The notes under the pieces: generated by a model | The model's database searches: none | What the model was told of the DNA's origin: nothing | Seen by the model: only the letters and a program-made list of their open reading frames with translations | Program-made: the position numbers and the translations under genes | Source of the DNA: HGM11788 sp964654945 | Lineage (GTDB): Bacteria; Bacillota; Clostridia; Lachnospirales; CAG-274 | Assembly (NCBI GenBank): GCA_964654945.1 | Contig: CAZZLN010000001.1 | Location: forward strand, 124,001 to 188,000 | Direction of reading: 5' to 3' | Length of the DNA stretch: 64,000 nucleotides | Shown: piece after piece, positions 63,636-64,000 of the stretch | Position numbering within the stretch: position 1 is the first letter of the stretch | Layout: the number at the start of each line of letters is the position of its first letter

Positions 63636-64000
63636 GTGGCAGAGAAAAAATATATCTATGATTATAACATAAATGATTTTGTACACACATTAAATGAATA
63701 TATAAATAAAAAGCCAAAATCAAAGCAGACAGTTATAATGTGTATCGGAACAGACAAGGCAACAGGAGATTTGCTCGGTCCCCTTGTAGGTTCAATACTT
63801 GAAAAGCAGAATATTCCCCATTTATATGGAACGATGAAAAAACCTGTTCATGCTCTTAATCTTGAAAAAACAGTTAAGCATATATATTCATATTATGCCA
63901 GCCCTTTTATACTGGCAGTCGATGCCTCACTTGGTATGTCAAGCCATATAGGTGCAATAAATATATGGGAAGGCGCTCTTGCACCGGGCAGCGGAATTTC
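63636..64000 (+). CDS. yyaC: Spore protease YyaC family protein (partial, C-terminus off the window)
   Basis: About 121 codons are present. VIMCIGTDKATGDLLGPLVG, KPVHALNLEKTV and ILAVDASLGM match YyaC, an uncharacterised peptidase of the GPR/HycI-like fold found in spore-formers. The start is a GTG at 63636 with GAGGTGAT upstream. It supports a sporulation-capable host. Confidence 0.88.
   Translation, partial: MAEKKYIYDYNINDFVHTLNEYINKKPKSKQTVIMCIGTDKATGDLLGPLVGSILEKQNIPHLYGTMKKPVHALNLEKTVKHIYSYYASPFILAVDASLGMSSHIGAINIWEGALAPGSGI

Noticed and set aside
1..64000. Insertion sequences, prophage, tRNA or rRNA genes
   Set aside because: No transposase, integrase, phage structural gene, cloverleaf or rRNA segment was recognised by reading.

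Overview
The window is AT-rich, densely coded, and reads as a chromosome segment of an anaerobic, probably spore-forming Firmicute of the class Clostridia, most like gut Lachnospirales. The basis is the gene order recN-argR-nadK-tlyA-dxs-ispA-xseB-xseA-nusB, the smc-ftsY pair, several [FeFe]-hydrogenase genes, strong AGGAGG ribosome-binding sites, spore-associated genes (yyaC, a PdaA-type deacetylase), SLH/Big2 surface proteins, and a biotin-dependent Na+-pump decarboxylase cluster. It is a draft assembly: one run of 100 N lies at 17782-17881, flanked by an exact 55-bp duplication that points to an assembly overlap rather than missing DNA. No rRNA, tRNA, CRISPR, insertion sequence or prophage was recognised. 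No gene-free stretch exceeds about 300 bases.

Layout. 1-8.3 kb (minus strand): a housekeeping operon for DNA repair, arginine regulation, NAD kinase, isoprenoid precursors (dxs, ispA), exonuclease VII and NusB. 8.4-13.2 kb: smc-ftsY. 13.3-15.1 kb: purH under a ZTP riboswitch with an overlapping terminator. 15.1-22.2 kb: envelope genes (L,D-transpeptidase, CAP-domain protein with Thr/Glu-rich repeats, SLH/Big2 protein) around prfC. 22.3-23.5 kb: a cation diffusion facilitator. 23.5-28.2 kb: a four-gene operon with a thioredoxin-like [2Fe-2S] protein, a PAS-containing sensory-type [FeFe] hydrogenase, a SpoIIE/PP2C-type phosphatase and a catalytic-type monomeric [FeFe] hydrogenase. 28.3-36.9 kb: nrdR, thrC, a cation/H+ antiporter, and an RND efflux pair divergent from a TetR regulator. 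36.9-42.2 kb: an aldolase-like protein, a Na+/phosphate cotransporter, an HD-domain protein, hydE and tcdA.

42.2-47.2 kb: cysK, a GH43 glycosidase, pgi and a polysaccharide deacetylase. 47.4-52.2 kb: a five-gene carboxyltransferase / Na+-pump cluster with a divergent LysR regulator and a well-formed operator. 52.4-56.7 kb: LysR, a DEDDh exonuclease, an OB-fold lipid- or membrane-anchored protein, an XRE regulator, and a membrane-anchored Ser/Thr kinase divergent from a small helix-turn-helix-like protein. 56.7-61.6 kb: pncB-HAD phosphatase-topB and a divergent Lrp regulator. 61.7-64 kb: an orphan histidine kinase translated just after a membrane protein with a degenerate JAMM/MPN-like domain and LysM, next to the start of yyaC.

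The most system-like parts are the sensory hydrogenase-phosphatase-hydrogenase operon (with hydE elsewhere in the window), the MPN-like/LysM protein with its orphan kinase, the membrane kinase with its divergent HTH partner, and the mixed decarboxylase/transcarboxylase cluster. Functions are inferred from recognised motifs; no database search was run.
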